A stretch of DNA of 64,000 nt from Rikenella microfusus (lineage in GTDB: Bacteria > Bacteroidota > Bacteroidia > Bacteroidales > Tenuifilaceae): assembly GCA_020722565.1 (NCBI GenBank), contig DYKO01000008.1:19867-83866 (forward strand), read 5' to 3'. The notes below the pieces were generated by a model. The model worked only from the letters and a program-made list of their open reading frames with translations. It was not told where the DNA came from and made no database searches. This document shows positions 17,943 through 27,313 of the stretch, in pieces (the stretch's first letter is position 1; each line of letters begins with the position of its first letter). The position numbers and the translations under genes are program-made.

Positions 17943-19235
17943 TTACAGGCTCCAGTAGGTTAATTTTTTTATTTTACCACGGTATATCCCCTTCACATCA
18001 ACAAAAACACAGGCGGGATTGGAAAGATTAATGAACCAATCCTCGTCTATATTTAGGTACTGCCGATGGCTAACGGCCATAATAATGGCATCGTACTTGC
18101 CGGTAGGCTGTTCAGCCAGTTCAAAGCCATACTCCTCGTTTACCTCATGGCTATTGGCAAATGCATCAATAACCTCTATATTATTTATTCCAAACGATTT
18201 AAGTTCGTTGTATATGTCCACCACCTTAGAGTTACGTATATCGCTTACATCTTCCTTAAAGGTAACCCCCATGATAAGGATTCGTGATTCCTTAAGGTTT
18301 TTATCGGCAGCAATAATCTTCTTAACGGTTTGCTTGGCCACGTAACCGCCCATGGAGTCGTTAATAAATCTGCCAGCCGTAATAATTTGGGGGTGATAGC
18401 CCAGCTCTTTCGCTTTATATACAAGATAATAGGGGTCAACACCAATGCAGTGGCCGCCAACAAGGCCAGGGAAAAACTTTAAAAAGTTCCACTTGGTCCC
18501 AGCAGCCTCAAGCACCTCGTAGGTATTAATTCCCATACGGTTGAAAATAATAGAAAGTTCATTCATGAATGCAATATTGATATCGCGCTGGGTGTTTTCA
18601 ATAATTTTAGCCGCCTCGGCAACCTTTATTGAGCTAGCCCGATGAATCCCGGCTTTAATAATCAGTTCGTAGGTCAGTGCAATCTCTTCAGCCGATTCTG
18701 CATCACAACCCGAAGTAATCTTTTTAATGGTGGTAAGGGTGTGATCCTTATCGCCAGGGTTAATACGTTCGGGCGAAAAGCCAACCTTAAAATCCTTTAT
18801 GTATTTTAATCCAGAAATCTCTTCAAGTAGTGGCACACAATCCTCTTCGGTACACCCCGGATAAACAGTTGATTCGTACACCACATAATCGCCCTTTTTA
18901 AGCACCTGTCCAACAGTTCTTGTTGCTGCAAGCAACGGTTTTAAATCGGGAAGGTTATGCTCGTCGATGGGTGTGGGCACAGCAACAACGTAAAATTTAG
19001 CATGACGTAGATGGTCAATACTAGAAGTGAAGGTGATATCGCACCCCTCAAAAGCTTTGGTTTCAAGTTCTCGACTTGGATCGATTCCCTTCTTCATCAT
19101 CTCAACCCTCTCGGGTTTAATGTCGAAACCAACTACAGAAAGTTTTCGGGCAAATTCAAGAGCAATGGGAAGGCCAACATAGCCTAAACCCACAACTGCC
19201 AATTTCTCTTTTTTTGCAATTAGCTCGTTGTACAT
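17943..19235 (-). CDS. wbpA: UDP-N-acetyl-D-glucosamine 6-dehydrogenase (WbpA/TviB type)
   Basis: This NAD-dependent dehydrogenase oxidises C6 of UDP-GlcNAc to give UDP-GlcNAcA, the first step to 2,3-diamino uronic acids. The 430-residue length fits WbpA. VVGLGYVGLPIALEFA is the dinucleotide-binding loop near residue 14. YVVAVPTPIDEHNLPDL and VVYESTVYPGCTEE are typical of the WbpA/TviB group, and GGHCIGVDPYYLVYKA holds the catalytic cysteine. MGVTFKEDVSDIRNSKV is in the C-terminal domain. It begins 2 bases after wbpB and is followed by an intrinsic terminator. The same neighbours (B, D and E) make this assignment firmer than for an isolated dehydrogenase. Confidence 0.93.
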   Translation of the reverse strand: MYNELIAKKEKLAVVGLGYVGLPIALEFARKLSVVGFDIKPERVEMMKKGIDPSRELETKAFEGCDITFTSSIDHLRHAKFYVVAVPTPIDEHNLPDLKPLLAATRTVGQVLKKGDYVVYESTVYPGCTEEDCVPLLEEISGLKYIKDFKVGFSPERINPGDKDHTLTTIKKITSGCDAESAEEIALTYELIIKAGIHRASSIKVAEAAKIIENTQRDINIAFMNELSIIFNRMGINTYEVLEAAGTKWNFLKFFPGLVGGHCIGVDPYYLVYKAKELGYHPQIITAGRFINDSMGGYVAKQTVKKIIAADKNLKESRILIMGVTFKEDVSDIRNSKVVDIYNELKSFGINNIEVIDAFANSHEVNEEYGFELAEQPTGKYDAIIMAVSHRQYLNIDEDWFINLSNPACVFVDVKGIYRGKIKKLTYWSL

Positions 19236-19237
19236 CG

Positions 19238-20185
19238 CTATAAGTTTAAATGTTTACAAAATGGATGATAGTCACCGGTTAAACCCACAGGAGCAGTATT
19301 TCTTATAGTAAAAACCGTTTCAATTGATGCCCGGGCGTCGTTAAGTCCAAAGCTATTGCCAGCAAGTATCTCTTGATAGCTGGTGGTATGAAGATCGGTA
19401 AAGCCAGCGCTAAACTCCAGTTCCTTATCGGCTATACGTATGGAGCGGTAGGTCCGTTGCCCCTTCTTTTTTATCTCATTGGGTATGTCATCATAGTCAA
19501 CACTTAAGAACCAGCGCACCCTTGCCCTTTCAAGTTCAAGGTAGCCAGCGGTCTTGTCGGGTTGAGATATATGAACAACATTGGACTTCACATTGCCAAA
19601 AATCCATATAAGCATATCGAAAAAGTGAACACCAATGTTAGTGGCCACACCTCCCGATTTTTGTATATCACCTTTCCAGGATATGAAGTACCAACGGCCG
19701 CGACTGGTTATGTAAGTTAAATCGATATCGAAAATTTTGTCCATAGGAGCCTCATCAATTTGCCTCTTCAATTCAATAATAGCTGGATGCAGCCGTAGCT
19801 GAAGAATGGTGCTAATACGTTTACCCGTTTCCTTTTCAATTTCGGAAAGGGCATCGATATTCCAGGGATTCAGGACAATTGGTTTTTCGCAAATGGCATT
19901 AGCCCCCTGGCGAAGCGCGAAACGGATATGTGAATCGTGCAGGTAGTTAGGGGTGCAAATGCTAACATAATCAACCCTAACGCCCTGACGTTTCAACTTA
20001 TCGATATGCCTATCAAATCGTTCATACTCAACAAAGAAATCGGCTTCAGGGAAATAGCTATCCATTATGCCAACGCAGTCGTGCTTATCCAAAGCGGCTA
20101 ACAGATTATTCCCCGTTTCCTTAATCGCCTTAAGGTGGCGAGGGGCAATATAACCTGCAGCGCCAATAAGTGCAAAGTTTTTCAT
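19238..20185 (-). CDS. wbpB: UDP-GlcNAcA 3-oxidase (Gfo/Idh/MocA family, WbpB/WlbA)
   Basis: The enzyme oxidises C3 of UDP-GlcNAcA to the 3-keto sugar, recycling NADH through 2-oxoglutarate in studied homologues. The 315-residue Gfo/Idh/MocA protein starts with FALIGAAGYIAPRHLKAI. It has VSICTPNYLH and then CEKPIVLNPWNID, a hallmark of WbpB/WlbA proteins that includes the catalytic lysine. GGVATNIGVHFFDMLIWIFG lies in the C-terminal beta domain, with the catalytic His. Stop-to-start gaps are 3 bases to wbpD and 2 bases to wbpA. It is expected to work as a coupled pair with the WbpE aminotransferase. Confidence 0.94.
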   Translation of the reverse strand: MKNFALIGAAGYIAPRHLKAIKETGNNLLAALDKHDCVGIMDSYFPEADFFVEYERFDRHIDKLKRQGVRVDYVSICTPNYLHDSHIRFALRQGANAICEKPIVLNPWNIDALSEIEKETGKRISTILQLRLHPAIIELKRQIDEAPMDKIFDIDLTYITSRGRWYFISWKGDIQKSGGVATNIGVHFFDMLIWIFGNVKSNVVHISQPDKTAGYLELERARVRWFLSVDYDDIPNEIKKKGQRTYRSIRIADKELEFSAGFTDLHTTSYQEILAGNSFGLNDARASIETVFTIRNTAPVGLTGDYHPFCKHLNL

Positions 20186-20188
20186 AAT

Positions 20189-20767
20189 TTACTCAATTCT
20201 AGTCACATTATCATTCTCAAGTCTATATTTTTGCCCGCTTTCGGGGCAAATAGCAATTCCTTGGCTATTAAATTCAAGGCGGTGGCCATACTCGCTCATC
20301 CAACCGATTTGGCGGGCAGGGTTTCCAACCACTAAAGCATAGGGTTTAATATCCTTGGTTACTACTGCACCTGCAGCAACAAATGAAAACTCGCCGAGGG
20401 TCACCCCACACACAATGGTAGCATTTGCGCCAATAGTAGCACTACGCTTTACCAATGTGGTCATATACTCACTCTTGCGGTTAATTGCGCTTCGAGGGTT
20501 TATAACATTTGTGAATACCATTGATGGTCCCAAAAAAACATCATCCTCACAGATAACGCCGGTATATATGGAAACGTTGTTTTGAACCTTAACATTCCTA
20601 CCCAATTTTACACCCGGCGAAACCACCACGTTTTGACCAATATTGCAATTTTCACCAATTTCGCAACCCGTCATAATATGGCAAAAATGCCATATTTTTG
20701 TGCCGGCACCAATTTTACAATCCTTATCGATAGCTGCAGTTTCATGGGCAAAGTAATTTCTTTCCAT
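20189..20767 (-). CDS. wbpD: UDP-2-acetamido-3-amino-2,3-dideoxy-glucuronate N-acetyltransferase (WbpD/WlbB)
   Basis: This left-handed beta-helix acetyltransferase adds an acetyl group to the 3-amino group, giving UDP-GlcNAc(3NAc)A. The 192 residues show many hexapeptide turns, such as IGAGTKIWHFCHIMTG, IGQNVVVSPGVKLG and FVAAGAVVTKDIKP, ending with VVGNPARQIGW, the acetyl-CoA-contacting end. The early FAHETAAIDKDCKIGAGTKIWHF is characteristic of the WbpD/WlbB group. The C-terminal ~30 residues have a CPESGQKYRL segment, as in several members. It lies 22 bases after wbpE and 3 bases before wbpB. Confidence 0.93.
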   Translation of the reverse strand: MERNYFAHETAAIDKDCKIGAGTKIWHFCHIMTGCEIGENCNIGQNVVVSPGVKLGRNVKVQNNVSIYTGVICEDDVFLGPSMVFTNVINPRSAINRKSEYMTTLVKRSATIGANATIVCGVTLGEFSFVAAGAVVTKDIKPYALVVGNPARQIGWMSEYGHRLEFNSQGIAICPESGQKYRLENDNVTRIE

Positions 20768-20789
20768 GATTTAATTTTTTTATTCAAAA

Positions 20790-21920
20790 TTAACAATTCA
20801 AGGCTTCAAGCAAAGAATCAGTAATAAATTTAACCTCATCAGAGGTTAGTTCGGTATGCATGGGCAAAGATAATACTGAATTGGCAAGCAGCTCTGAGGT
20901 ATTAAACAACTTACTATTGTATATTTTATAGGGTTCAAAAGCTTTTTGACTATGCAAGGATATTGGGTAGTAAATCATCGATGGTATGCCCTTTTCTGCC
21001 AATTTATTTTGAACTTTATTCCTATCGGTTTCCACCAATTTAAGGGTATATTGGTGAAAGATATGGCTGCTCCAATTCGCTCTTTTAGGGGTTACTAACT
21101 TAGAGCAACCCTTAAGGAGGTAGTCGTAGCTATCAGCAGCAGTAATTCTTGCTTTATTGTAGCTATCAAGGTATTTGAGTTTTACCCTAAGAATGGCAGC
21201 CTGAATGGTATCGAGGCGTGAATTCACGCCTATCCTATCGTGGTGGTAACGGACTATCATTCCATGATTGGCAATGGAACGGATTTCGGCGGCAAGGGCA
21301 TCGTCGTTGGTGAACAGGGCGCCACCATCGCCATAACAACCGAGGTTTTTGGAAGGGAAGAAAGATGTTGTTCCAATGGTGCCAATGGTTCCCGCTTTTG
21401 ATACCCTACCATCGGCATGATAGTAGTTGGCACCCAATGCCTGTGCGGTATCCTCTATTACATGAATATTGTTTTTTTGGGCAATTCTCGTTATTTCATC
21501 CATATTGGCACATTGTCCAAAAAGATGTACAGGAATAATAGCTTTTGTATTTGTGGTAATTGCCTCTTCCAACTTACTAACGTCCATAGTAAACGTTAAG
21601 GGGTCAACATCCACCAGAACAGGTGTAAGGCCAAGTAGTGCAACAACTTCAACTGTAGCAATAAAGGTAAAATCGGGGGTAATCACCTCGTCCCCTGGCT
21701 TAAGATTCAAAGCCATTAAGGCTATCTGAAGCGCATCGGTCCCATTGCCGCAACCAATTACATGTTTTACATTGAGATACGAGGCCAACTCGTCTTGAAA
21801 CAAGTTGACCTCTTTTCCTTTAATAAATGCTGTGCTATCAATTACACCTTGAATGGCTGTATCAATCTCATCTTTAATTTTTTGGTACTGCCTCTTCAGG
21901 TCGCACATTTGAATATCCAT
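20790..21920 (-). CDS. wbpE: UDP-3-keto-GlcNAcA aminotransferase (WbpE/WlbC type)
   Basis: This DegT/DnrJ family PLP enzyme transfers an amino group, probably from glutamate, to C3 of the keto uronic acid. The 376-residue protein has GCGNGTDALQIALMAL in the PLP phosphate cup and VIEDTAQALGANY with the stacking Asp. TSFFPSKNLGCYGDGG carries the Schiff-base lysine. The N-terminal MCDLKRQYQKIKDEID is close to WbpE. It is the first gene of the four-gene operon. The upstream 108 bases contain AT-rich runs but no clear TAnnTTTG box. The order E-D-B-A accounts for every step from UDP-GlcNAc to UDP-GlcNAc(3NAc)A. Confidence 0.93.
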   Translation of the reverse strand: MDIQMCDLKRQYQKIKDEIDTAIQGVIDSTAFIKGKEVNLFQDELASYLNVKHVIGCGNGTDALQIALMALNLKPGDEVITPDFTFIATVEVVALLGLTPVLVDVDPLTFTMDVSKLEEAITTNTKAIIPVHLFGQCANMDEITRIAQKNNIHVIEDTAQALGANYYHADGRVSKAGTIGTIGTTSFFPSKNLGCYGDGGALFTNDDALAAEIRSIANHGMIVRYHHDRIGVNSRLDTIQAAILRVKLKYLDSYNKARITAADSYDYLLKGCSKLVTPKRANWSSHIFHQYTLKLVETDRNKVQNKLAEKGIPSMIYYPISLHSQKAFEPYKIYNSKLFNTSELLANSVLSLPMHTELTSDEVKFITDSLLEALNC

Positions 21921-22028
21921 AGCTAAAAACTTTTTAGATTAAAAAGCAAGGGAAAAGGATGATAAAAATAAAAGTTCAAGGTCCAATGTTCCTCGAACCC
22001 TATAGTACCCATTACTAAACTCGACACC

Positions 22029-23564
22029 CTATTTTGCATAACTAATTGCGCGGGTTTCACGAATTACAGTAATTTTAACCTGTCCTGGGTAGGTCATCTC
22101 ATCCTGGATTTTTTTAGCGATCTCGAACGATAGCTTATTAGCATCCTCATCGGAAACCTTTTCGCTGCCAACAATTACACGAAGTTCTCTACCAGCTTGT
22201 ATGGCATAGGTTTTAAGCACACCAGGATAAGAGAGAGCAAGATCCTCCATATCTTTCAATCGCTTAATGTAGGATTCAACAACTTCGCGACGAGCGCCAG
22301 GACGAGCACCTGAAATAGCATCGCAAACCTGAACAATTGGAGCAATAAGGGTGGTCATCTCAATCTCATCGTGATGTGAACCAATGGCATTGCACACCTC
22401 GGGTTTCTCTTTATACTTTTCAGCCAGCTTCATCCCCAGGATTGCATGTGGTAGTTCTGGCTCATCATCAGGCACCTTACCAATATCATGAAGCAATCCG
22501 GCACGTTTGGCAATTTTAGGGTTAAGTCCTAGCTCTGAAGCCATGATTGCGCAAAGGTTAGCCACCTCGCGGGAGTGCTGAAGCAGGTTTTGGCCATATG
22601 AAGAACGATATTTCATTTTACCTACCAACCGAATGAGTTCGGGGTGCAGACCATGAATTCCAAGATCGATAGTGGTACGCTTGCCCACCTCAATAATTTC
22701 ATCCTCAACCTGCTTTTGTACCTTTTGAACAACCTCTTCGATCCTTGCCGGGTGGATACGGCCATCAGTTACCAGCTGGTGAAGTGCCAGGCGGGCAATC
22801 TCACGACGAACGGGATCAAAAGCTGAGAGTATAATAGCTTCTGGGGTATCATCAACAATGATTTCGACACCGGTGGCAGCTTCCAATGCCCTAATATTAC
22901 GACCTTCGCGGCCAATGATCCGACCCTTAATCTCATCGGAATCAATATTGAAAACGGTAACGGAATTTTCGATTGCAGCTTCAGTAGCAACACGCTGAAT
23001 GCTTTGAACAACAATACGCTTGGCCTCTTTGGTGGCAGTCATTTTGGCCTCATCAACAATCTCGTTAATGTAGCTCATGGCTTGAGTGCGTGCTTCGGCT
23101 TTAAGTGATTCAATAAGTTGTGCCTTAGCCTCTTCGGCCGACATACCTGAAATTGCCTCCAATTTGTCAACCTGAGCCTTATGCAGGCGCTCCAAGTCCT
23201 CGCTACGTTTTTCTACCAGTTCCATCTGGTTGTTCAGGTTTTCCCTGATTGCATCCACCTCCTTTTGCTTGCGTTGGATTTCCTCAAGTTTTTGGGCTAA
23301 TTGTAGTTCACGTTGCTTAGTCTTGGTTTCTGCCTGAGCAATCCGATTGTTCTTTTCGTTTATAACCTTTTCGTGCTCAGCTTTCAGCTGCAAGAACTTC
23401 TCCTTAGCCTGAAGTATTTTCTCCTTTCTAATGACTTCAGCTTCCGTTTCGGCTTCCTGAACTATCTTATTCCGCTTTGCGACAAGGAACTTATTCCAAA
23501 GCATGTACGACACAAAGCCCCCAATTAGCAATGCCGCAACTGCAACTATTATTAATGTTAACAT
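22029..23564 (-). CDS. rny: Ribonuclease Y
   Basis: This membrane-anchored endoribonuclease starts decay of many mRNAs. The 511-residue length is typical. An N-terminal hydrophobic span (residues 2-24) is followed by a long charged coiled coil (~28-165). Next comes a KH RNA-binding domain with [11 protein letters not shown] at 214-224, then an HD domain with the metal-binding LLHDIGK (HD at 359-360) and a downstream GSHHDEIE. It lies 31 bases downstream of the probable 6S RNA and, with zapA, on the same strand. This arrangement supports a shared transcription unit or read-through from the zapA promoter. Confidence 0.98.
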   Translation of the reverse strand: MLTLIIVAVAALLIGGFVSYMLWNKFLVAKRNKIVQEAETEAEVIRKEKILQAKEKFLQLKAEHEKVINEKNNRIAQAETKTKQRELQLAQKLEEIQRKQKEVDAIRENLNNQMELVEKRSEDLERLHKAQVDKLEAISGMSAEEAKAQLIESLKAEARTQAMSYINEIVDEAKMTATKEAKRIVVQSIQRVATEAAIENSVTVFNIDSDEIKGRIIGREGRNIRALEAATGVEIIVDDTPEAIILSAFDPVRREIARLALHQLVTDGRIHPARIEEVVQKVQKQVEDEIIEVGKRTTIDLGIHGLHPELIRLVGKMKYRSSYGQNLLQHSREVANLCAIMASELGLNPKIAKRAGLLHDIGKVPDDEPELPHAILGMKLAEKYKEKPEVCNAIGSHHDEIEMTTLIAPIVQVCDAISGARPGARREVVESYIKRLKDMEDLALSYPGVLKTYAIQAGRELRVIVGSEKVSDEDANKLSFEIAKKIQDEMTYPGQVKITVIRETRAISYAK

Positions 23565-23595
23565 AACAACTTGATTTTATGTGGTTTATATATAT

Positions 23596-23795
23596 AAAAA
23601 ACCCGCACTATGCCTTAAATTTATGTAGAAACCCCAGTCAAACATGGGTGGAGAGGCTAACCGATTCAGACTACCAGCGTCTCCCGAAGGAAATCCCGAA
23701 CGAGCGGTAAACAGGCCTGTCTTTGGCGGAGAAAGTCCTTCTCCAATTTTTGTAGTGTTGAGTTTCGCAAAAACCTTAAGGCGATAATGCGGGCA
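23596..23795 (-). ncRNA. ssrS: Probable 6S RNA (SsrS)
   Basis: The ~200-base gap between zapA and rny folds as one long closed RNA on the minus strand. The 5' arm CCCGCA plus CGCCTTAA pairs with the 3' arm TTAAGGC plus TGCGGG, split by an internal loop. The 3' arm is followed directly by TTTTTT, as in an intrinsic terminator. Inside, an arm with GGAGAA-ggact-TTCTCC is visible beside a loosely paired centre. The zapA neighbourhood is the same as for ssrS in E. coli and is known in other phyla. 6S RNA binds the housekeeping RNA polymerase holoenzyme and acts as a decoy promoter in stationary phase. The identity rests on closing stem, size and location, not on a covariance search. Confidence 0.68.
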
Positions 23796-23798
23796 ATA

Positions 23799-24107
23799 CT
23801 ATTTGAAAGAACTCATGTTTTGCTTTGCTATATAAGAACCCAGCCATTCATCCAACTCATTCATCTCCCCTAACAGATCAATGGCATCGTTGCGTTCTTC
23901 GCATTCTATCAATTTAATAACAAACTGAAGCGCTGCCATGGCCACGTAATCCTGTACGTCCTTGTCGCTATACCTTTGCTTGTACTGTTGTACCTTATCG
24001 TTTATCAGTTTAGCAGCCTTACGAATCTTCTCCTCATCATCTCTGTCGATTTTAAGGGGATAGTACCGTTCGGCAACATTAACGTTAATTGACAATTTAT
24101 CGTCCAT
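23799..24107 (-). CDS. zapA: Cell division protein ZapA
   Basis: This small cytoplasmic protein binds and bundles FtsZ at the division ring. The 102-residue length is typical. The N-terminal INVNVAERYYPLKIDRDDEEKIRKAAKLINDKV is the conserved ZapA head domain, with the alternating strand and helix. The C-terminal helix (DYVAMAALQFVIKLIE) forms the coiled-coil tetramer. The stop lies only 5 bases from the 5' arm of the probable 6S RNA, so the RNA is either processed from this transcript or has a promoter inside zapA. It lies 18 bases downstream of the coiled-coil gene. Confidence 0.93.
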   Translation of the reverse strand: MDDKLSINVNVAERYYPLKIDRDDEEKIRKAAKLINDKVQQYKQRYSDKDVQDYVAMAALQFVIKLIECEERNDAIDLLGEMNELDEWLGSYIAKQNMSSFK

Positions 24108-24125
24108 TCAGGTAGCTTCAGGTTC

Positions 24126-24419
24126 TTATTTATTAAGTAAAGCAATACATCTGTCAATTTCCCGCACAATCCGGTTCACTTTAATTTTCGCCTCGTGCAT
24201 ATCGGAATCACTTGCCTTTAGCACCTTGGCTAACTTTAATCGGGAGTAACGCTCCTCAAGCTCATTGTATGCCAACTCTTTGGCCTTAAGGGTAACTTCA
24301 AGTTGTGCCTTTTGGGCTTTAAGTAGCTCATTCTCCTGTTTAATGCGCTCATACATAAAAACAAGAGTCTGAACTTTTTGTTTAATGCTATCGCTTATAT
24401 GGCTTGAGTCAACGTTCAT
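24126..24419 (-). CDS. Coiled-coil protein, ZapB-like, upstream of zapA
   Basis: This 97-residue protein is mostly coiled coil (about residues 10-65, QTLVFMYERIKQENELLKAQ then KAQLEVTLKAKELAYNELEERY). It ends in a conserved-looking KINRIVREIDRCIALLN-type helix. Proteins of this shape regularly sit just upstream of zapA in Bacteroidota and are thought to be division-related; the biochemical function is not established to my knowledge. A good promoter (24439-24470) ends only about 20 bases before its start, so it is the first gene of the zap unit. Confidence 0.75.
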   Translation of the reverse strand: MNVDSSHISDSIKQKVQTLVFMYERIKQENELLKAQKAQLEVTLKAKELAYNELEERYSRLKLAKVLKASDSDMHEAKIKVNRIVREIDRCIALLNK

Positions 24420-24438
24420 ATCCCAGATAAAGGTTTTA

Positions 24439-24470
24439 CAAAGTTAAGTAAACCATAATCAAAAAACAAA
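24439..24470 (-). promoter_or_regulatory. Bacteroides-type promoter for the zap-6S-rny unit
   Basis: On the minus strand TTTG (24470-24467) is followed by 20 bases and TAACTTTG (24446-24439). This matches the TTTG/TAnnTTTG consensus with ideal spacing. The expected start of transcription is within ~10 bases, leaving a very short leader before the coiled-coil gene start at 24419. Confidence 0.75.
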
Positions 24471-24627
24471 TATCTTAAACGAATTTTAACTCCACCTCAT
24501 ATCTTTAAAAATCCTTTTGAAATGTGGAATACGGAAACTCAACATAAATAATTGAACAGTTTTTAGATGATTTACATAGTAGAGTTATGAAACCCTTTTT
24601 ATATTTGGGGCAAAAATAAACATCTAG

Positions 24628-26316
24628 GTGAACCGGTTATTTTATATATCGATACTAATTGCCTTTAGTAAATTTTTATTAGCACAAAAGGTTCAGCTAT
24701 TCCCCCCTCTAAATATTCCTCCCTCTTTTTCAGGATCGTTTGGTGAACCCAGAACCGATCACTTTCATTCCGGGGTTGATTTGCGCACGCAGGGGATAAT
24801 AGGATTAAAGGTTTATGCAGCAGAACAGGGATACATATCGCGCGTGAAGGTTGGTGCAACGGGTTTTGGAAAAGCCATTTACATTGATCATCCCAATGGT
24901 AAAACAACAGTTTACGCACATCTCGACCGATTTGTTGGAAAGATTGCCAAGTATGTAGAAGATGCCCAATACAAAAACCAATCGTTTGAGATAGAACTCT
25001 TCCCAAAACCCCATGAGTTTCCTGTAAACAAAGGCGATATAATTGGTATTTCAGGGAATAGCGGCTCGTCCGGTGGTCCCCACCTTCACTTTGAGATAAG
25101 AGAAACTTCTACCCAAAAAATTATCGATCCCTTTAACTACTTTAGCCAATGGGCTAAGATCGATGAAATTGCGCCAGTATTTACAAACCTTTTCATTTAT
25201 GAATTTGATAGCATCAATTACCTTGTCGATAGCATCCAATATAACGTTTACAATCCCAAATTCAATGGAAAATACTTCAGCATACCCTCTACAGTTCAAG
25301 TCTCGGGTAGCATTGGGATTGCTACAGGAATTTACGATGCCATTAATTCAACAAGTTTAAATACAGGTGTTAAAAAAGTAGAGGTAAAGGTTAACGGTAG
25401 CCCTGTTTTTTTTCTAAACCTTAACAAATTTGCGTTTGATGAGACCCGTTATGCCAATGGTTTAATTGATAAGCGAGTGGGTAACGGAAAAATTATTAGG
25501 CTCTGGATCGACCCCAATAACAGCTTTTCAGGAATTGAAAATGTAAAAAAACACGGATTAATTAATATAAAAAGCGATAGCACATATAATATTGAAATTA
25601 CTGCCTACGATCACTCCAACAATTCAAGTAATCTTATATTTCAAGTAAGCGGCAAACAAAGCATTGACTGCAGCGATGCCCGCACTGTACAAGGAATTTT
25701 TGCAAAGTGGAATGAGGAAAACACCTTCGAAACCGAAAATTATAGGGTAGTTTTTCCCAAAAATGCTCTTTTTCACAATGTTCTTTTCCGGATAAATGAA
25801 TACACCAACCCATCGTTTCCCTATCCGCTAATAATTGTACACACACCAAGAACCCAATTGTTCAAGAAATATGTTCTGGAATTCAAACTTGAAACGATTC
25901 CTGACAGTCAAAGGAATAAACTATATATAGCACGCCTAAACGGAAAAGGACAGGAATATGTAGGATGTTCAATTTTGAACAATAAACTATCGGGTATTTG
26001 CAGCAAATTTGGTAGCTATACCGTGCTCATCGATACCGCTCCACCAGAAATTGTTCCGCAGAATATCATCCCTAACTCTAAAATTTCGGATCAAAAAGAC
26101 ATACGTTTCCAGTTAAGAGACAACACTGGGATAAAAACATATGCAGGGTACATTGATGAAAAATGGACACTGTTTGAGTGGGATCCTAAAACAGGGGTAC
26201 TATCACATGAGTTCCATGGAAACCGGATACAACTAAAACAATGGCATAAACTTAGAATAGTTGCTACCGACTACCTGAATAATACATCCGAATTTTATAC
26301 CACCTTTTACTGGTAA
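24628..26316 (+). CDS. M23 (LytM-type) metallopeptidase, exported
   Basis: This is an exported zinc peptidase expected to cut peptidoglycan cross-links or to regulate amidases. The start is the GTG at 24628, giving a signal peptide of about 19 residues ending LLAQ. The LytM domain follows at once, with DHFHSGVDLR (H47 and D51 as zinc ligands), VYAHLDR near 95-101, and SGGPHLHFEIR with HxH at 152-154. The remaining ~400 residues are beta-rich and contain no recognised domain; they may form Ig-like modules that bind the envelope or a partner. A -7-like box TATATTTG lies at 24600-24607. A gene for an LpxL-type acyltransferase follows 35 bases later. Confidence 0.92.
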   Translation: MNRLFYISILIAFSKFLLAQKVQLFPPLNIPPSFSGSFGEPRTDHFHSGVDLRTQGIIGLKVYAAEQGYISRVKVGATGFGKAIYIDHPNGKTTVYAHLDRFVGKIAKYVEDAQYKNQSFEIELFPKPHEFPVNKGDIIGISGNSGSSGGPHLHFEIRETSTQKIIDPFNYFSQWAKIDEIAPVFTNLFIYEFDSINYLVDSIQYNVYNPKFNGKYFSIPSTVQVSGSIGIATGIYDAINSTSLNTGVKKVEVKVNGSPVFFLNLNKFAFDETRYANGLIDKRVGNGKIIRLWIDPNNSFSGIENVKKHGLINIKSDSTYNIEITAYDHSNNSSNLIFQVSGKQSIDCSDARTVQGIFAKWNEENTFETENYRVVFPKNALFHNVLFRINEYTNPSFPYPLIIVHTPRTQLFKKYVLEFKLETIPDSQRNKLYIARLNGKGQEYVGCSILNNKLSGICSKFGSYTVLIDTAPPEIVPQNIIPNSKISDQKDIRFQLRDNTGIKTYAGYIDEKWTLFEWDPKTGVLSHEFHGNRIQLKQWHKLRIVATDYLNNTSEFYTTFYW

Positions 26317-26351
26317 TAATTATTTTTGAAACATTTTAAAATTTTGGATAA

Positions 26352-27245
26352 TTGGTAACAGTATTTTATTTTATACTATTCTTATTTTCAGTAGTACTTG
26401 TTTCGTTGCTGCCATGGTGGCTAATATACCGTTACAGCAACCTAATGGCTATTCTGCTCCACGATGTTATAAAGTACAGGGTTAAGGTAACCCAAAGCAA
26501 TCTTAAAATGGCATTTCCTGAAAAGAGCCTTGGGGAGCTAAAAGAAATTGAAAGAAAAAGTTACTTAAACCTTGCCGATATATCAGTTGAAGCACTAAGA
26601 GGTTTTACCATCAAAAATTCAGTAGTTCGAAAAAAACACAAAATTTTAAACCCGGAACTACTCGATCACTACTTTTCAAGAAATCAGAGTTTGATAGGGG
26701 TAACGGGGCATTTGAACAACTGGGAGTGGGGAGCGCTATCGGCAGGGATTCAGCTAAAGCATCATCCCATAGCCATATACAAACCATTAAGCAATAAATT
26801 GATAGACTGGTTTCTAAAATGGAACCGCTCGCTCAGGGGCACCGAGCTGGTGCCAACTAATCGAACCTACGAAACCTTTTATAACAACAAGCATCGACCC
26901 TGTATCTACATAATGGTTGCCGACCAAAGTCCATCGAACCTATCGAGGGCCTACTGGATTAACTTCTTCAACCAGGAAACCGCTTGCCTCCACGGCCCTG
27001 AAAAGTATGCTCGGATGTATAATTATACAGTCATCTATATTGATATTATAAGGGTTAACCGGGGTTACTATACCGTTGAGCTCAGTGTGCTCTGCGAAAA
27101 CCCAAAAGAAATGGCCGAAGGTAAAATTACTGAATTATACATGAAACGTTTGGAGGAAAGTATCCGCCAAAGACCTGAAAGCTGGCTTTGGACGCATCGC
27201 CGTTGGAAAAGAAAGAAACCACACATAGTAAATGAAACTCGATAG
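26352..27245 (+). CDS. LpxL/HtrB-type lipid A acyltransferase
   Basis: This inner-membrane acyltransferase transfers a secondary acyl chain to lipid A or a related glycolipid. The start appears to be the TTG at 26352, since the following residues form the N-terminal membrane anchor (residues 3-27). The catalytic HxxxxE motif is GHLNNWEWG (H120, E125). YKPLSNKLIDWFLKWNRSLRGTELVP and ADQSPSNLSRAYWINFFNQETACLHGPEKYAR are the other conserved blocks of the family. RPESWLWTHRRWK is the usual C-terminal signature. The 297-residue length is normal. It lies between an M23 peptidase gene and an unassigned exported protein. Confidence 0.93.
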   Translation: MVTVFYFILFLFSVVLVSLLPWWLIYRYSNLMAILLHDVIKYRVKVTQSNLKMAFPEKSLGELKEIERKSYLNLADISVEALRGFTIKNSVVRKKHKILNPELLDHYFSRNQSLIGVTGHLNNWEWGALSAGIQLKHHPIAIYKPLSNKLIDWFLKWNRSLRGTELVPTNRTYETFYNNKHRPCIYIMVADQSPSNLSRAYWINFFNQETACLHGPEKYARMYNYTVIYIDIIRVNRGYYTVELSVLCENPKEMAEGKITELYMKRLEESIRQRPESWLWTHRRWKRKKPHIVNETR

Positions 27246-27313
27246 TTTGGGATTGATTTTTGTTTGAATATTTTACTATAAGTTATAATTTTGAACACTC
27301 TAAATAATCAGCC

